DNA from: Chitinophagales bacterium
Lineage (GTDB): Bacteria; Bacteroidota; Bacteroidia; Chitinophagales; UBA2359
DNA: 64,000 nucleotides
Direction of reading: 5' to 3'
Assembly: GCA_041392475.1 (NCBI GenBank)
Contig: JAWKLZ010000001.1
Coordinates: forward strand, 1,302,001 to 1,366,000
Translations under genes and position numbers: made by a program
In this document: in pieces, positions 1 through 10,000 of the stretch
Layout: every line of letters starts with the position of its first letter
How positions within the stretch are numbered: position 1 is the first letter of the stretch
Notes under the pieces: model-generated
Database searches by the model: none
The model's input: the letters and a program-made list of their open reading frames with translations, nothing else
Told to the model about the DNA's origin: nothing

Positions 1-2534
1 TTGATGGAACAACTTGGGAAAACTACAACACCGAATCAGGACTTACCAACAATACCATTATTAGTATTGATGCCATTTCCAATGATAATATTTGGGTAGC
101 TACTGAAAATGACATTTGTCACTTTGATGGCATCAGATGGCAAAACAATATTTTCCCCATTGAAATGAACATGGATTTTGAAGGTGGAGATATTAACCAT
201 TCCTCTGATAGTTCTGTCTGGATTAACCGTTCTGATAGAAGTTGGAAAAGAAGGGCTTTTTCTTACAATAAAAAACAGCCAAATCTTTACAAAAACTTTG
301 TCACCCACCGATACACTCCTGATGATGTTCCACCTGAAACTAAAATCACTTTCTTTTCAAAGGAAGTTTCTTCGGATGGGAATACCATCATTCAGTGGGA
401 AGGAAAAGACTTTTTTGAAGAAACTGCAAATGAAAAACTATCCTATTCTTATCGCTTAAATGGAGGCTCTTGGTCGACATTCTCTACTGAACAACACCAC
501 ACTTTTTTGAGCCTCTCCAATGGCAAATACCGCCTAGAAGTTCGCGCAATGGACTTAGCATCTAACATAGATGAAACACCCTCTGCGGTAGATTTTATTG
601 TCCAGGCTCCTGTCTGGAAACGGGCTTGGTTTATCACATTGGTTGCCTCTTTTTTAGCCACTATTTTTATATTCAGCTATTATATATTTTCCAAAAACAA
701 AGCGTTAGAAAAACTAAACACCAGCCTACATGAGGTTAACGAGAAATTGAAATCAAAAGGAAAGAAAATACAACTCCAAAATAAGGAAATCTTAAAGCAG
801 CAAAAGGTAATCTTAGCACAATCTAAATCACTAGAAAACAACAACAAAAACTTAGAAGAACAAAATCAAAAAATTCAATGCCAGCGAGACAAACTGGAAA
901 AAATGGTCAGCCAAGTTGAAGGATTATCCAAAGCCAAATTGAGTTTTTTCACCAACATATCACATGAACTAAGAACCCCTTTGAGCTTAATTTTAGGTCC
1001 TATAAATCAATTGAGAAATCCAAAAAACACACATTCTGAACACGAAAGAAAAACACTTTACGACATTGTAGAACGCAATGCTTCAAGACTGCTAAAACTC
1101 ATCAATCAATTGTTGGAAATTCGAAGCATCGAGAACAGTTCTATGGCCTTACAATTAAGAGAAACGAATTTGGATCAATTCCTTTTCAACATAACCGAGC
1201 TTTTTCAAAACCTTTCGAAAAAAAGAAATATTCCTTTAACATTTCATTCTTCGGTGGAAGATGAAATCGTCTTATTAGACACCGATAAGATTGAAAAAAT
1301 CGTTGTCAATCTATTGTCTAATGCCTTCAAACATACGCCAGATGAGGGTATAATCGGTTTGTGTTTAAAAAAGGTAAGTGCATTCGAGTATGATTTGCCG
1401 AAAGAACATCTCGAATATTTTTTCATTCAAGTCAAAGATACCGGTAGTGGCATTTCACCAGAGGTGATGGAACATATTTTTGAAAGATATTATCACCAAA
1501 AAAGTATAGACAATACGCAAGAAAGTACAGGGATTGGTTTATCCTATATCAAAGATTTGGTTAGCATTCATCAAGGCATCATACAGGTAGAGAGTGAACT
1601 GAATAAGGGCAGCCATTTTAACATTTTCATTCCTGTCTTTTTGCAAAAAGAAGACTCCTTTTCTATTCATTTTACGGATTTGAATTATGACTATGCCCAA
1701 CAAGAAATTCAACTATCCCTTGCAGAAATCAAAGAGGAATTGTTGGGGATAAATGCAATACCTGATAATTTAGATCCAAGTCGTCAGAACATACTTATAG
1801 TAGAGGACAACCCTGATATGCTAATCTTTCTACAAGGATTGCTCACTAAAGAATACAATATTGTGAGTGCCGAAAATGGATTGGTAGCACTGAAAATTGC
1901 AGAAAATCACAACCTAGATTTAATCATTAGTGATGTCATGATGCCTGAAATGGATGGCTTGGAATTTTGTAAAAGAATAAAAAAGAATTTTGCAACCAGT
2001 CATGTTCCCATACTGCTGCTAACTGCAAAATCACTGGAAGACCATGCAATGGAAGGATATGAGGTAGGAGCTGATGATTACATCACCAAGCCATTCAACC
2101 CAAAAATTTTAGTGCTAAAAATTAGAAATATTTTACAACAAAAAGCTGCTTTCCAAAAAAGGCTCAACCGAAATTTTCAAATAAAACCTAAAGAAATAAA
2201 ACTCACCTCTCCAGACGAAATTATGCTCAAAAACTTGGTAGAATTAATGGAAAACAATGTGGACAATTCTGACTTCAATGTCAACTCTATGTGCCAAAGC
2301 GTTAATCTCAGCCACATGCATTTTATCAGAAAAGTAAAACAACTCACGGGAAAACGCCCCATTGATTTACTGAAATCTTTCCGAATGAAAAGAGCCAAAG
2401 ATCTATTGTCTCAAAATAAAATGACCGTATCCGAAGTCGCTTATAGCGTTGGATTTGAAACTCCCAGCTCTTTTAGTCGGGCGTTCAAGAAAGAATTTGG
2501 CGAAACACCAACAGGTTTTTTACAACAATCTTAA
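1..2534 (+). CDS. Hybrid two-component sensor/response regulator (HTCS), 5' truncated
   Basis: The reading frame is open from base 3, so the gene begins outside the window; an internal ATG at 165 is not the start. Visible parts in order: the last beta-propeller repeats (DGTTWENYN, NDNIWVATENDICHFDG) to about 290; a Y_Y_Y domain at about 380-600; one transmembrane helix at about 635-700; a coiled coil; a HisKA domain with the phosphoacceptor His in SHELRTPLS (codon 963-965); a HATPase domain with N-box NLLSNAFKHT and GTG/GIGLSY; a receiver domain with phospho-Asp in SDVMMPEMDG (codon 1932-1934); and a C-terminal AraC-type helix-turn-helix. In this family periplasmic ligand binding drives phosphorelay and DNA binding within one polypeptide, often controlling glycan use. 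No glycan genes are adjacent here, so the ligand is unknown. Confidence 0.96.
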   Translation, partial: DGTTWENYNTESGLTNNTIISIDAISNDNIWVATENDICHFDGIRWQNNIFPIEMNMDFEGGDINHSSDSSVWINRSDRSWKRRAFSYNKKQPNLYKNFVTHRYTPDDVPPETKITFFSKEVSSDGNTIIQWEGKDFFEETANEKLSYSYRLNGGSWSTFSTEQHHTFLSLSNGKYRLEVRAMDLASNIDETPSAVDFIVQAPVWKRAWFITLVASFLATIFIFSYYIFSKNKALEKLNTSLHEVNEKLKSKGKKIQLQNKEILKQQKVILAQSKSLENNNKNLEEQNQKIQCQRDKLEKMVSQVEGLSKAKLSFFTNISHELRTPLSLILGPINQLRNPKNTHSEHERKTLYDIVERNASRLLKLINQLLEIRSIENSSMALQLRETNLDQFLFNITELFQNLSKKRNIPLTFHSSVEDEIVLLDTDKIEKIVVNLLSNAFKHTPDEGIIGLCLKKVSAFEYDLPKEHLEYFFIQVKDTGSGISPEVMEHIFERYYHQKSIDNTQESTGIGLSYIKDLVSIHQGIIQVESELNKGSHFNIFIPVFLQKEDSFSIHFTDLNYDYAQQEIQLSLAEIKEELLGINAIPDNLDPSRQNILIVEDNPDMLIFLQGLLTKEYNIVSAENGLVALKIAENHNLDLIISDVMMPEMDGLEFCKRIKKNFATSHVPILLLTAKSLEDHAMEGYEVGADDYITKPFNPKILVLKIRNILQQKAAFQKRLNRNFQIKPKEIKLTSPDEIMLKNLVELMENNVDNSDFNVNSMCQSVNLSHMHFIRKVKQLTGKRPIDLLKSFRMKRAKDLLSQNKMTVSEVAYSVGFETPSSFSRAFKKEFGETPTGFLQQS

Positions 2535-2554
2535 TTGGTACTTCAAATCAAAAA

Positions 2555-2588
2555 AACGCAATACAGAAACTTACCTCCATATTGCGTT
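2555..2588 (-). terminator. Rho-independent terminator of the peroxiredoxin gene
   Basis: A 9-bp perfect stem (AACGCAATA / TATTGCGTT) lies between the convergent HTCS and peroxiredoxin genes. Read on the minus strand it is followed by a run of seven T, so it mainly serves the peroxiredoxin. Confidence 0.75.
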
Positions 2589-2615
2589 GTACATTATTTC
2601 ACTTCAATCCTCCTG

Positions 2616-3254
2616 CTAATCCAAATTCGGCTGAGGAGTTGTTCTCAAATAAGGTTTGATAACCTTATGACCTTTCGGAAATCTTGCAGGAATGTCCTCC
2701 GTAGCAATTGAAGGAGAAACCACCACATCTTCACCTTGTTGCCAATCAGCAGGCGTTGCAACACTATGATAGGTTGTCAGTTGAAGACTGTCAATCACCC
2801 GTAGAATTTCCAAAAAATTTCTACCCGTTGAAGGAGGATAAGTCAAGGTCAATCGCACTTTTTTGTCGGGATCAATCACAAAGACAGTTCTCACTGTAGC
2901 TTTTTCAGAAGCATTGGGATGAATCATATCGTACAAATGTGCAACATGACCATCTTCATCAGCAATCAAGGGAAAATTCACCGTCACATTTTGTGTTTCT
3001 TCAATGTCCTTAATCCAACCTTCGTGACTAACCAATGGATCTACACTAACTGCAATGGGTTTTACATTACGTTTTTGAAACTCTCCACTCAAAGCTGCCG
3101 TACGTCCCAATTCAGTAGTGCAAACAGGCGTATAATCCGCAGGATGTGAAAACAATAAACCCCAGCTGTCACCAAGCCATTCATGAAAATTAATCTCACC
3201 CATTGAAGTTTTTGCAGTAAAATTTGGAGCAATATCTCCCAATCGAATTGACAT
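2616..3254 (-). CDS. 1-Cys peroxiredoxin (Prx6 type)
   Basis: 212 residues, normal for the Prx6 subfamily. It reduces hydroperoxides in the cytoplasm through a peroxidatic cysteine. The active site PVCTTE is at residues 43-48 (Cys45), preceded by FSHPADYTP. No other cysteine occurs in the protein, which makes it a true 1-Cys enzyme. The long C-terminal extension (about 160-212, with DVVVSPSIATEDIPARFPKG) is the Prx6 arm. The start MSIRLGD fits the family N-terminus. It lies 117 bp downstream of the PARG-like gene on the same strand and probably has its own transcription unit. Confidence 0.93.
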   Translation of the reverse strand: MSIRLGDIAPNFTAKTSMGEINFHEWLGDSWGLLFSHPADYTPVCTTELGRTAALSGEFQKRNVKPIAVSVDPLVSHEGWIKDIEETQNVTVNFPLIADEDGHVAHLYDMIHPNASEKATVRTVFVIDPDKKVRLTLTYPPSTGRNFLEILRVIDSLQLTTYHSVATPADWQQGEDVVVSPSIATEDIPARFPKGHKVIKPYLRTTPQPNLD

Positions 3255-3371
3255 AGGGTAATAGGTTTTTTAGTTAAATAATTGTATTGTAAAAAATCAA
3301 TTGTCTCAAGATACAAAACACTGAATCCACTATTAGAGTTTTGTTTTAGCAGTCAATTTTTCAATGCATCT

Positions 3372-4316
3372 TCACCCAAATACTTTTAGAAAAGGCAAAA
3401 CATTTCCATTTGGATTATGCGATTTCCAAGCATTGTGGTCATCAATGATTGCAAAAACGATGAGCTTCAATTTGTTTCTAAATTCATCTTCCTTAAATAC
3501 TTCTTGAAACAAGAGCGCAACATGGTTGGGCGGATTACAGAAAGCCCCGCAACCAAACGCACTCAAAACAGCACTATCGTGCCCATTCAAAATAGCTATC
3601 CGTAAAATGGTTCTGATTTTTTGCTTGGTAGGCTCAACAAAGGAATCTGCTATACGAAACACGCCATTTTGTATTACCAACTCGGGGCTATACATGGCTG
3701 CAACAGTCACAAATGCAAGCTGATAGGGTTCACGAAGCAAACAATAACCATTATGTTCTGAACCACGAAAAATGGTGATATTTGGAGAATAGATACCGCC
3801 CGTTTCTGGCTGCAAAGGATAGCTGTACTCAGGATGTCTGTATGTTCCATACACCCTCTCACCATACCCCACAAACTGATACAATGACCGAAACAAATTA
3901 CTCCTTCTAAAAATATTTTCCTCCTGCGCTCCTGCTCCCCTCAAAACCCCACCACCTGGATTTTCAGGATTGGCCATATTCAACACCACAGGTTTGTAAC
4001 CCGACAAAGCAATCAAGCGAGCAGTTTCGATACAGTCTGCATTGATAACAGAAACCCCACAAGTTCCTTCCACTTCAATGTTTGACACATGATTAGGACT
4101 TTTATAATAAACAGTGTCCGAAAAATCACTTTGTTGGTTGTCCAAAAATATTTTCTCGCCCTCTACAAAATAAAATCCTGTTTTCACCAAACGAACAGTA
4201 CTTCGAAATACTTCTACCCGCAATTCTCTAAAGCCTTGTCTTCTCTTAGAAGCCTTTTTGAATTGAGACAACCATTTGAAGTGATTCCAACTATTTTCTT
4301 CTTCAAATTGTATCAT
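3372..4316 (-). CDS. Microbial-type poly(ADP-ribose) glycohydrolase (TIGR02452/DUF2263 family)
   Basis: 314 residues. The catalytic signature GGG-x7-QEE is visible at residues 121-133 (GGGVLRGAGAQEE), preceded by the adenine-side strand VVLNMANPENPG and followed by FRRSNLF. This is the macrodomain-derived bacterial PARG fold, which hydrolyses ribose-ribose bonds of ADP-ribose polymers. A GCGAFCNPP loop near residue 255 matches the family's diphosphate-binding region. It lies 14 bp downstream of ribB in the same operon, which may be coincidental or may reflect NAD/ADP-ribose turnover. The substrate in bacteria is mostly undefined, so the biochemical role is inferred. Confidence 0.88.
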   Translation of the reverse strand: MIQFEEENSWNHFKWLSQFKKASKRRQGFRELRVEVFRSTVRLVKTGFYFVEGEKIFLDNQQSDFSDTVYYKSPNHVSNIEVEGTCGVSVINADCIETARLIALSGYKPVVLNMANPENPGGGVLRGAGAQEENIFRRSNLFRSLYQFVGYGERVYGTYRHPEYSYPLQPETGGIYSPNITIFRGSEHNGYCLLREPYQLAFVTVAAMYSPELVIQNGVFRIADSFVEPTKQKIRTILRIAILNGHDSAVLSAFGCGAFCNPPNHVALLFQEVFKEDEFRNKLKLIVFAIIDDHNAWKSHNPNGNVLPFLKVFG

Positions 4317-4330
4317 TCAACTATTATTTC

Positions 4331-5524
4331 CTACGCCACCTTAGGGCTATCTCCCCCATCGCCATTAGACTTACCACCCAAAGGCACGTTTTCTACAATC
4401 TCTAAGCCATATCCAATCAAGCCAATACGACGCTTTGGGCTATTGGTCAGAAAGCGCATTTTATGCACATTCAAATCTCTGAGAATCTGCGCTCCAATAC
4501 CATAATCACGTTGCCCCAAAGATGCTTTTGAGGGTGTTTGTTCATGTGTATCATCTTCTGATTGACTTTTCAAAAAGTGAAGAAAATCCGTTTCCACGCT
4601 TTTGTGATTCATATAGAGTACCAACCCCTTACCTTCTTCTGCCACTCGTTTCATCGCAAGATGCAATGGACTTTCCGAACCATATTGTAGTGAATCCAGA
4701 ATATTTTTCCCCAAAGCAGAAGAATGGATTCGCAACAAAACCGCTTCATCGGGCTGCCAACTACCTTTCACAAACGCAAGGTGCATATTGTCGGATTCTT
4801 CCTTTTCAGTGAATACAATTAAGTCAAACTTTCCGTATAGTGTATTTATCTGAGAATGTACTTCCCGTTTGATTAGACGTTCTTTTACCAAACGATAGGC
4901 AATCAAATCTTCAATCGAAATGATTTTCAGATCAAATCGCTTCGCAATTTCTATCAAGTCAGGCATCCTTGACATCGAGCCATCGGGGTTCATGATTTCG
5001 ACCAAAACCCCTGCAGGCTCAAAACCTGCCAACCTCGCCAAATCAATCGTTGCTTCGGTATGTCCAGCTCGTCGAAGCACTCCGCCTCTTTTTGCCTTCA
5101 ATGGAAAAATATGGCCAGGTTTACCCAATTCCTCAGGTTTCGTTTTTGGGTCAATCAATGCCTGTACCGTTTTGGCTCTATCTGTTGCAGAAATACCTGT
5201 TGTACAGCCATTTCCGATTAAATCTATTGAAACCGTAAAAGGTGTACCATGTGAAGTTGTGTTGTTCTGCACCATCATCTGCAATTGCAGTTCTTCACAA
5301 CGATCTTCGAGCAAAGGCGCACAAATCAATCCACGCCCATACGTTGCCATGAAATTAATGATTTCTGGCGTTACATTTCGAGCAGCCGTGATGAAATCAC
5401 CCTCATTTTCACGGTCTTCATCATCGACTACAATCACCAACTTGCCTGCTTTTATATCGGCTATGGCTTCCTCAATTGTGTTGAGTGTGTATTCTTTAGT
5501 TTCGTTTGGTAGGTTTCCAGACAT
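4331..5524 (-). CDS. ribB: 3,4-dihydroxy-2-butanone-4-phosphate synthase with degenerate GTP cyclohydrolase II domain
   Basis: 397 residues with RibBA architecture. The N-terminal DHBP synthase domain (about 14-213) carries the catalytic DDEDRENEGD (34-43), a GTPFTVSID-type segment and RRAGHTEATIDLARLAG, so it should convert ribulose 5-phosphate to the four-carbon riboflavin precursor. The C-terminal half keeps the RibA-like skeleton (RDYGIGAQILRDL, IGLIGYGLEIVE). The canonical zinc-binding cysteine cluster is missing: the aligned segment reads LRIHSSALGKNILDSLQYGS with no cysteine. GTP cyclohydrolase II activity is therefore probably lost, a pattern I recall from other Bacteroidota. The gene overlaps the upstream glycosyltransferase by 29 bp. 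Confidence 0.92.
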   Translation of the reverse strand: MSGNLPNETKEYTLNTIEEAIADIKAGKLVIVVDDEDRENEGDFITAARNVTPEIINFMATYGRGLICAPLLEDRCEELQLQMMVQNNTTSHGTPFTVSIDLIGNGCTTGISATDRAKTVQALIDPKTKPEELGKPGHIFPLKAKRGGVLRRAGHTEATIDLARLAGFEPAGVLVEIMNPDGSMSRMPDLIEIAKRFDLKIISIEDLIAYRLVKERLIKREVHSQINTLYGKFDLIVFTEKEESDNMHLAFVKGSWQPDEAVLLRIHSSALGKNILDSLQYGSESPLHLAMKRVAEEGKGLVLYMNHKSVETDFLHFLKSQSEDDTHEQTPSKASLGQRDYGIGAQILRDLNVHKMRFLTNSPKRRIGLIGYGLEIVENVPLGGKSNGDGGDSPKVA

Positions 5525-6689
5525 TACTTTTTATTCCTTTTAGGTAGTTAAAAAAACCAAGTAAGAGTGCGACATTCATCAACTGAAAATAAGAGATGAA
5601 CCGCAATATTTTGAAATGAATATTAATTTTCTTCAATAGGTAATCCAATAGAGGAATACCATACAATATTATTTGTAGGCATAACAGCAGGGCATAAAAA
5701 TGGTTTTGAAATGCCAGTAATCCACTGCTAAACAATGCTATAAGCATGAAAAAAGGTCCTAACCATCGCAATACTTTGTGTGACCAAAAACAAAAAGCTA
5801 CTTTACCTTGATTCGGATAAGTCAGGTGTAAAAATGTGCGTAAGTTTTGAAAATTACCTGATGAGATGCGTTTTTTGCGGCGAAATTCTTCAAAAATATC
5901 GTCCGACACATCTTCATAACAAACTGCATTAGGTTCTTTGATAGACAATCCGCCTTTTTCGATAGCCTTGAGTGTGAGGTAAAAATCATCGACAATGAAA
6001 TTTTCAGGGACAGCTTCAAAGTACTTGGCTCTCAAAGCATAAGCGGCTCCAAATGCGCCCATCATACAGCCGCCCCAAACTCCTTCTAAATATTTTACAC
6101 TGTTTTCACGCTGAATATACCATTTTTCCTGTACCGAAATTCCCGCTTCTTTGACCTCTAAGTTCAAAATATTGGCGGCCACCACACCCATTTTCGAGTT
6201 TTTGTAGTGTTTGGCAAGTTCATACAACATTGACGGAGTAAAAAAAACATTGGCATCGGTGAGAATCAATACATCATCAGGCTGCAATTTTGAAGCAATA
6301 AAACCATACAGTTTGTTGATAATCCTAATTTTACCGCTTCTACCTTCAAAATTATACCACTGTAAATTGTCGTATTGCTGGGCATATTGTTTAATAATGT
6401 CATTCGTTGCATCCGTAGAATTATCTGAACCAATCCAAACCTCCAATTTGTGCATAGGATAAGCACTCTCAAAAATGCTTTGCAGCTTTTCTCCCATCAC
6501 TTTTTCCTCATTATAAGCTGCCATCAAAACGAACAATCTCGGCAATGCGTTTTTTGCATTTATGCTATAAGTATCTTGGTTGTTGTTTTTTTCTCTTGTA
6601 AACCAACGCAATAGCAAAGGATACAACAAATAGGAGTGAAAAAGAGCCGATACAGCCAACCAAAAAAATATTTGCAACAAAAGGTTCAT
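5496..6689 (-). CDS. Membrane glycosyltransferase family 2
   Basis: 397 residues. It starts with a membrane helix (about 5-30), then a cytoplasmic GT-A domain: LFVLMAAYNEEKV (nucleotide-sugar entry), a DAN metal site in LILTDANVFF, an acceptor motif VDDFYLTLKA, and RRKKRISSGNFQNL in place of the processive QxxRW. At least three further membrane helices lie near the C-terminus. The layout is that of glycosyltransferases making extracellular polysaccharide or glycolipid; donor and acceptor cannot be told. It is first in a minus-strand operon with ribB (29-bp overlap) and the PARG-like gene. The shared transcript with riboflavin synthesis has no obvious metabolic logic. Confidence 0.9.
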   Translation of the reverse strand: MNLLLQIFFWLAVSALFHSYLLYPLLLRWFTREKNNNQDTYSINAKNALPRLFVLMAAYNEEKVMGEKLQSIFESAYPMHKLEVWIGSDNSTDATNDIIKQYAQQYDNLQWYNFEGRSGKIRIINKLYGFIASKLQPDDVLILTDANVFFTPSMLYELAKHYKNSKMGVVAANILNLEVKEAGISVQEKWYIQRENSVKYLEGVWGGCMMGAFGAAYALRAKYFEAVPENFIVDDFYLTLKAIEKGGLSIKEPNAVCYEDVSDDIFEEFRRKKRISSGNFQNLRTFLHLTYPNQGKVAFCFWSHKVLRWLGPFFMLIALFSSGLLAFQNHFYALLLCLQIILYGIPLLDYLLKKINIHFKILRFISYFQLMNVALLLGFFNYLKGIKSNVWKPTKRN

Positions 6690-7042
6690 TCAAAAAATGA
6701 GGTTTGCTGCAAAGGTAAGGAATGAATGAAAATTAAGATAGAAATTAAAATTAAAAAACTACTTCTTAATCAAGTGGTTTGAAATATCAAATTGAGAATC
6801 TAAGTGTCAAGACATAAGAATTTAGACGAAAAACAAAAGACGAGAGCGTTCTAATTCAGCAATTTATTGAAAATCATATACCTGATGGCTTTTGCCTAAT
6901 TGCGTACAATTCAAATAGATTAAAAATTTGCCTTGGATGCAAAACAAAAAACCTTCAATACTCAAATCCATGAGTATTGAAGGTTTCCTCTATTTAGCAG
7001 ATTGTCAGTTGTGTAAACATCAACTGTCCACCTTCAAAAAAA
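6690..7042. other. Intergenic stretch before the glycosyltransferase operon
   Basis: 353 bp without a convincing gene. It must hold the minus-strand promoter for the glycosyltransferase-ribB-PARG operon and contains the strong terminator at 6938-6986. Around 6798-6845 is AT-rich text with GACATAAG and ACAAAAGAC words, also met near 20350 and 42300. Confidence 0.6.
6938..6986 (-). terminator. Strong rho-independent terminator of the cadherin-like T9SS gene
   Basis: A perfect 16-bp stem (6949-6964 with 6971-6986, arm AAACCTTCAATACTCA) and a 6-nt loop. On the minus strand it is followed by TTTTTTGTTTT. It lies 57 bp after the stop codon of the 1028-residue surface protein. Confidence 0.9.
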
Positions 7043-10000
7043 TTATCGTATCAACTTCACCACTTTGAAGTCTGCTCCCTGCTGTAAGCGCAGCAAGTAC
7101 AATCCTTGTGCTTGCACACTCAAATCCATTGAAAAGTAATTCACACCTTCATTTGGAGTAAGCATTTCGTTGTGAACCAATTGACCCGAAAGATTGAACA
7201 ATTGAATCATCACAGGAGAATTATTGTCTGATGAAAAACCAATCGTGTATTCATGCAAATTGCCGATTGGAGTCACTGCAATAATGTCAAAAATCACTTC
7301 AGAACGTTTCAAACTAATTACTCCTGCAATGCTTGTTGTACCATCAAAGTCCGTTTGAAGCAAGCGATAATAACTGATTCCAGAAGGGGCTTTCCTGTCC
7401 ATATACGTGTAAAGCTGCATATCTGCACTATTTCCGTGACCGTCCAAAACAGCAATACTTTCAAAGAAAACACCATCTTCAGAACGCTCCAAAATAAAAT
7501 AATCATTGTTGAGTTCCGTAGCCGTTACCCAGCTAATGAGATTGCCTTTTTCTTGAACCTCTCCCGAAAAGTCTAACAATTCAACAGGTAAGGTCACACA
7601 ATCCAAAACCAATCCAGATAGAAATAGGAAATTACCTGTGTTTAGATCCGTAACTTTGATATTGTAAGGAACCGCTTCACCTGAAGCAAAAGGGCCCAAT
7701 TGTATTACATCTAAAATAGTTGTAAACGGAGCTAATGGAGAAGGTTCAATCACCTCAATCTGAAACTGAGGACTATCACCCTGAATGCTAACAATCAAAT
7801 TGAAAGTACCATTGTCATTACAAACAACCACAGCATCTGCTTCAAAACCCTGATTAGAGGCACAATCTGTCACCACTCCTGTCAAAATACGGGTTCCACC
7901 TGTGCTTTTTTGGGTGATTTTGATGCGGTAAGGCACACTTTGTCCACCTTGGAATGGCCCCAATTCTGCAAAATTTAAGATGGTATTTACAGGTGCTTGT
8001 GGAGTCGGCTCAATCACTTCTACCGTGAAATCATCAAACTCACTTTGAATCGATACAATCAGCGTAAAAGTTCCAGCATCTTCATTGCAGTTCACATTCA
8101 CCTCAGCGGTGAATTTCACATCTACATAAGACAAAATAATAGAAGCCTCATCTGTATTGCCAAGCGCATCTTGAATCGTGTAACAAAAAGAATCTGCATC
8201 ACCAGGTTGGAAATTTGCTGGTGGATTGTAGGTATAATTGCCGTTTCCATTGTTCGTAATTGTTCCGCCTGCATTTGAAGTACTGCAAACACTGAGTACA
8301 AAAATTTCTGTGCCAGTGTCATTTGCCAATATTTCTCCAACAGTGAAAGGAACAGACTCACCCAAAGCATAAGACCCCAAATCATCGTTCACTGCATTGA
8401 GGGCGGCCATCTGAACAAAACTAATCGTAATCGTTGCGGTATCGGTATTACCTGCTCCATCTGTAATTGTATAGCAGAATGAATCTGTGCCTGTAAATCC
8501 TGCAAATGGAGGCGTATAGGTGTAAGTACCATTTCCATTGTCCGTAATCGTGCCACCTGCGGTTGTAGTAGCACAAACAGAAAGAACGGTGATACCTGTA
8601 CCAGAATCATTGCCCAATAATTGTGCGCCTGTGAAAGTCGTGCTGGTTCCAGACCCAAAAGTTCCCAAATTGTCATCATTGGCATCTACTACTGCGCCTT
8701 GGCTTGTGAACGTCACAAAAACAATCGCTTGTGCAGTATTGCCATTCACATCCGTAATCGAATAGCAAAAAGCATCCGTTCCCACATAATCCGCATTTAC
8801 TGGTGTGTAGGTATAAGTACCATTGCCATTGTCGGTGATCGTTGCGCCTGCATCAGAAGGACTGCAAACATTGCTCACAAAAATTCCTGTTCCACTGTCA
8901 TTGCTCAACAAAAATCCTCCCGAAAACGTAACACTGGTTCCCGCAGGATGTGTGCCGATGTTGTCATTCAAGATGGTAATCTCTGTTTGAATGATTTCAT
9001 TGTAGGTAATAAATATAGTTGCTACATCATCTAATCCAGTTGGACTGTTGATTGCATAGCAGAAAGAATCTGGTCCAGTAAAAGTTGAAGAAGGAGGCGT
9101 ATAAGTATAAGTACCATCACCATTGTTCACAATTGTTCCTCCATTTACCGAAGTAGCACATACATTCGATACAAAAATTCCATCTCCTGTATCATTGTTT
9201 AATAGGAAAGTAGATGTGAATGTCACTGAAACACCCGCATTTTGAGTTCCCAAATTGTCATCTACCGCATTTACGCCAGACCCTTGACCAGGTGTAAGGA
9301 ATACAAAAACCGTTGCTTCTGAAGTCGTTCCATCTGCACCTGTGATAGAATAACAGAAAGAATCCAATCCAGTAAAATTCGGATTCGGAATGTAGGTATA
9401 ATTGCCATTTCCATTGTTTACAATCGTTCCACCATTTGCAGAAGTGCTGCAAACATTCACTATGCTAAGATTTTGTCCCAAATCATTGGTCATCAAGAAA
9501 CCACCAGTAAAATCTACAGAAGTACCTTGTGGATAGACTCCAATATTGTCATCCAAAGCAACAGTAGGGCCTACACCGCCGCCACCACCACCGCCGCCAG
9601 TCGTGCAGTTGTAGGCTACAGGCACAGTGAAATCACTAACACAATTTCCTCCACCAATCCAATCTATATAAATATCCGCCGTGCCAGATTGACCTGCTTC
9701 AGCCGTGAAAGAACCTGCTTGAACCGTACCTACACAAGCAGGATCAATAGACACCGTAGCCGTACAGCCACCGGGTAATGGAGTGATATATGCACTGATG
9801 TTATCAGGATAAGTGGTTACACTTACTTGACTTTTCACTTTCACACTTGGATCAGACACACAAGTTGCGATGACGGTGAAAGTTTGCACAATTGCTCTGC
9901 ATGACTTATTGGCAATGAACCAATTGTCTGGAGTAGTAACTGGATTCCCTACCTCTGTAGTCCAAGTATAGGTTGCCTCTCCTTGGTTCACACTTGCAGT

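Noticed and set aside
4920..5543. 207-codon plus-strand open frame antisense to ribB
   Set aside because: The minus frame encodes the clear DHBP synthase domain, so the plus one is a shadow.
8389..9452. Repeated minus-strand open frames in other phases over the cadherin-like array
   Set aside because: They recur with the DNA repeat period, so they are phase shadows of the true repeats.
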